Below the pieces are notes generated by a model, which saw nothing but the letters and a program-made list of their open reading frames with translations, was not told where the DNA came from and did no database searches. A program made the translations under genes and the position numbers. Below are positions 5,519-5,577 of a stretch of 5,577 bases of DNA, piece by piece. The DNA lies in the NCBI GenBank assembly GCA_038228615.1, contig JBBRPC010000254.1, positions 1 through 5,577 on the forward strand, given 5' to 3'. Source of the stretch: F1-120-MAGs023 sp038228615 (lineage in GTDB: Bacteria; Actinomycetota; Acidimicrobiia; IMCC26256; PALSA-610). Position 1 is the stretch's first letter. Every line of letters begins with the position of its first letter.

Positions 5519-5577
5519 GGTACGGGATACCTTTTGCGGATGTTCCGCGCGTCGACTTCGGGGTCCGGAAGGCGACG
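5519..5577 (+). other. Run of short inverted repeats after the integrase
   Basis: Three weak hairpins follow the integrase stop. GGTA (5519-5522) pairs with TACC (5528-5531) and is followed by TTTT. GCGGA (5536-5540) pairs with TCCGC (5544-5548) around TGT. An imperfect stem joins CGTCG and CTTC (5550-5554, 5556-5559) with GAAG and CGACG (5568-5571, 5573-5577), with one A-G mismatch. The first could be a weak terminator for the integrase; the others have no known role. No gene is visible in 5499-5577. Confidence 0.3.

Larger units (their letters stand above)
4204..5577 (+). mobile_element. Left end of a putative tRNA-integrated element (partial)
   Basis: An integrase gene begins about 150 bp downstream of the 3' end of tRNA-Pro, in the same direction. 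That is the standard layout for integrative plasmids, prophages and genomic islands that recombine into tRNA 3' ends; proline tRNA genes are known targets in actinobacteria (for example the Streptomyces element pSAM2). The left edge is set at the base after the tRNA for convenience; the true crossover is probably inside the tRNA. No second copy of the tRNA 3' end is found in the window, so the right edge and cargo lie beyond it. Confidence 0.45.

Noticed and set aside
1..5577. CRISPR array, toxin-antitoxin pair or defence cluster
   Set aside because: The only tandem repeat has no unique spacers, and no gene in the window resembles nuclease, toxin or other defence families apart from the integrase.

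Overview
The window looks like the chromosome of a high-GC Gram-positive bacterium, most likely an actinobacterium (possibly an Acidimicrobiia-type lineage; inferred from gene style, not proven). The clues are GC-rich coding sequence with GTG/TTG starts and tightly overlapping genes, an F420/FMN-type luciferase-like oxidoreductase, a TadE/TadG pair of actinobacterial type, and a proline tRNA gene with an encoded CCA end.

Left part (1-406): the last 21 codons of a gene that resembles the C-terminus of the ribosome-assembly GTPase Der/EngA. After it comes about 340 bp with no convincing gene, holding a 54-bp tandem repeat (about 2.5 copies) that is itself built from 9-bp sub-repeats.

Middle part (407-4079): five genes, all on the + strand and closely packed. 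A TadE-like pseudopilin (407-1003) overlaps a TadG-like anchored surface protein (1000-2523) by four bases. Twenty-two bases later begins an unrecognised 104-residue protein (2546-2860). It overlaps by one base an LLM-class flavin/F420 oxidoreductase (2860-3819), which in turn overlaps a small zinc-ribbon membrane protein (3816-4079). The TadE and TadG proteins should act together at the cell envelope. The other three appear translationally coupled, but no shared function can be read from the sequence.

Right part (4080-5577): tRNA-Pro(GGG) with a small GNRA-loop hairpin in its 5' leader and a strong intrinsic terminator after it. Downstream lies a tyrosine-recombinase integrase in the same orientation, the usual arrangement for an element integrated at a tRNA 3' end. 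The integrase is broken near its start. The best start (ATG 4356, with a good ribosome binding site) leads after 22 codons into an in-frame TAG (4422-4424). The rest of the frame (4455-5498, GTG start with its own Shine-Dalgarno) is intact and keeps nearly all catalytic residues. The other end of the putative element is outside the window. I see no clearly new defence or biosynthetic system. The most notable points are the interrupted integrase, the nested minisatellite, and the isolated TadE/TadG pair with a large unassigned outer domain.
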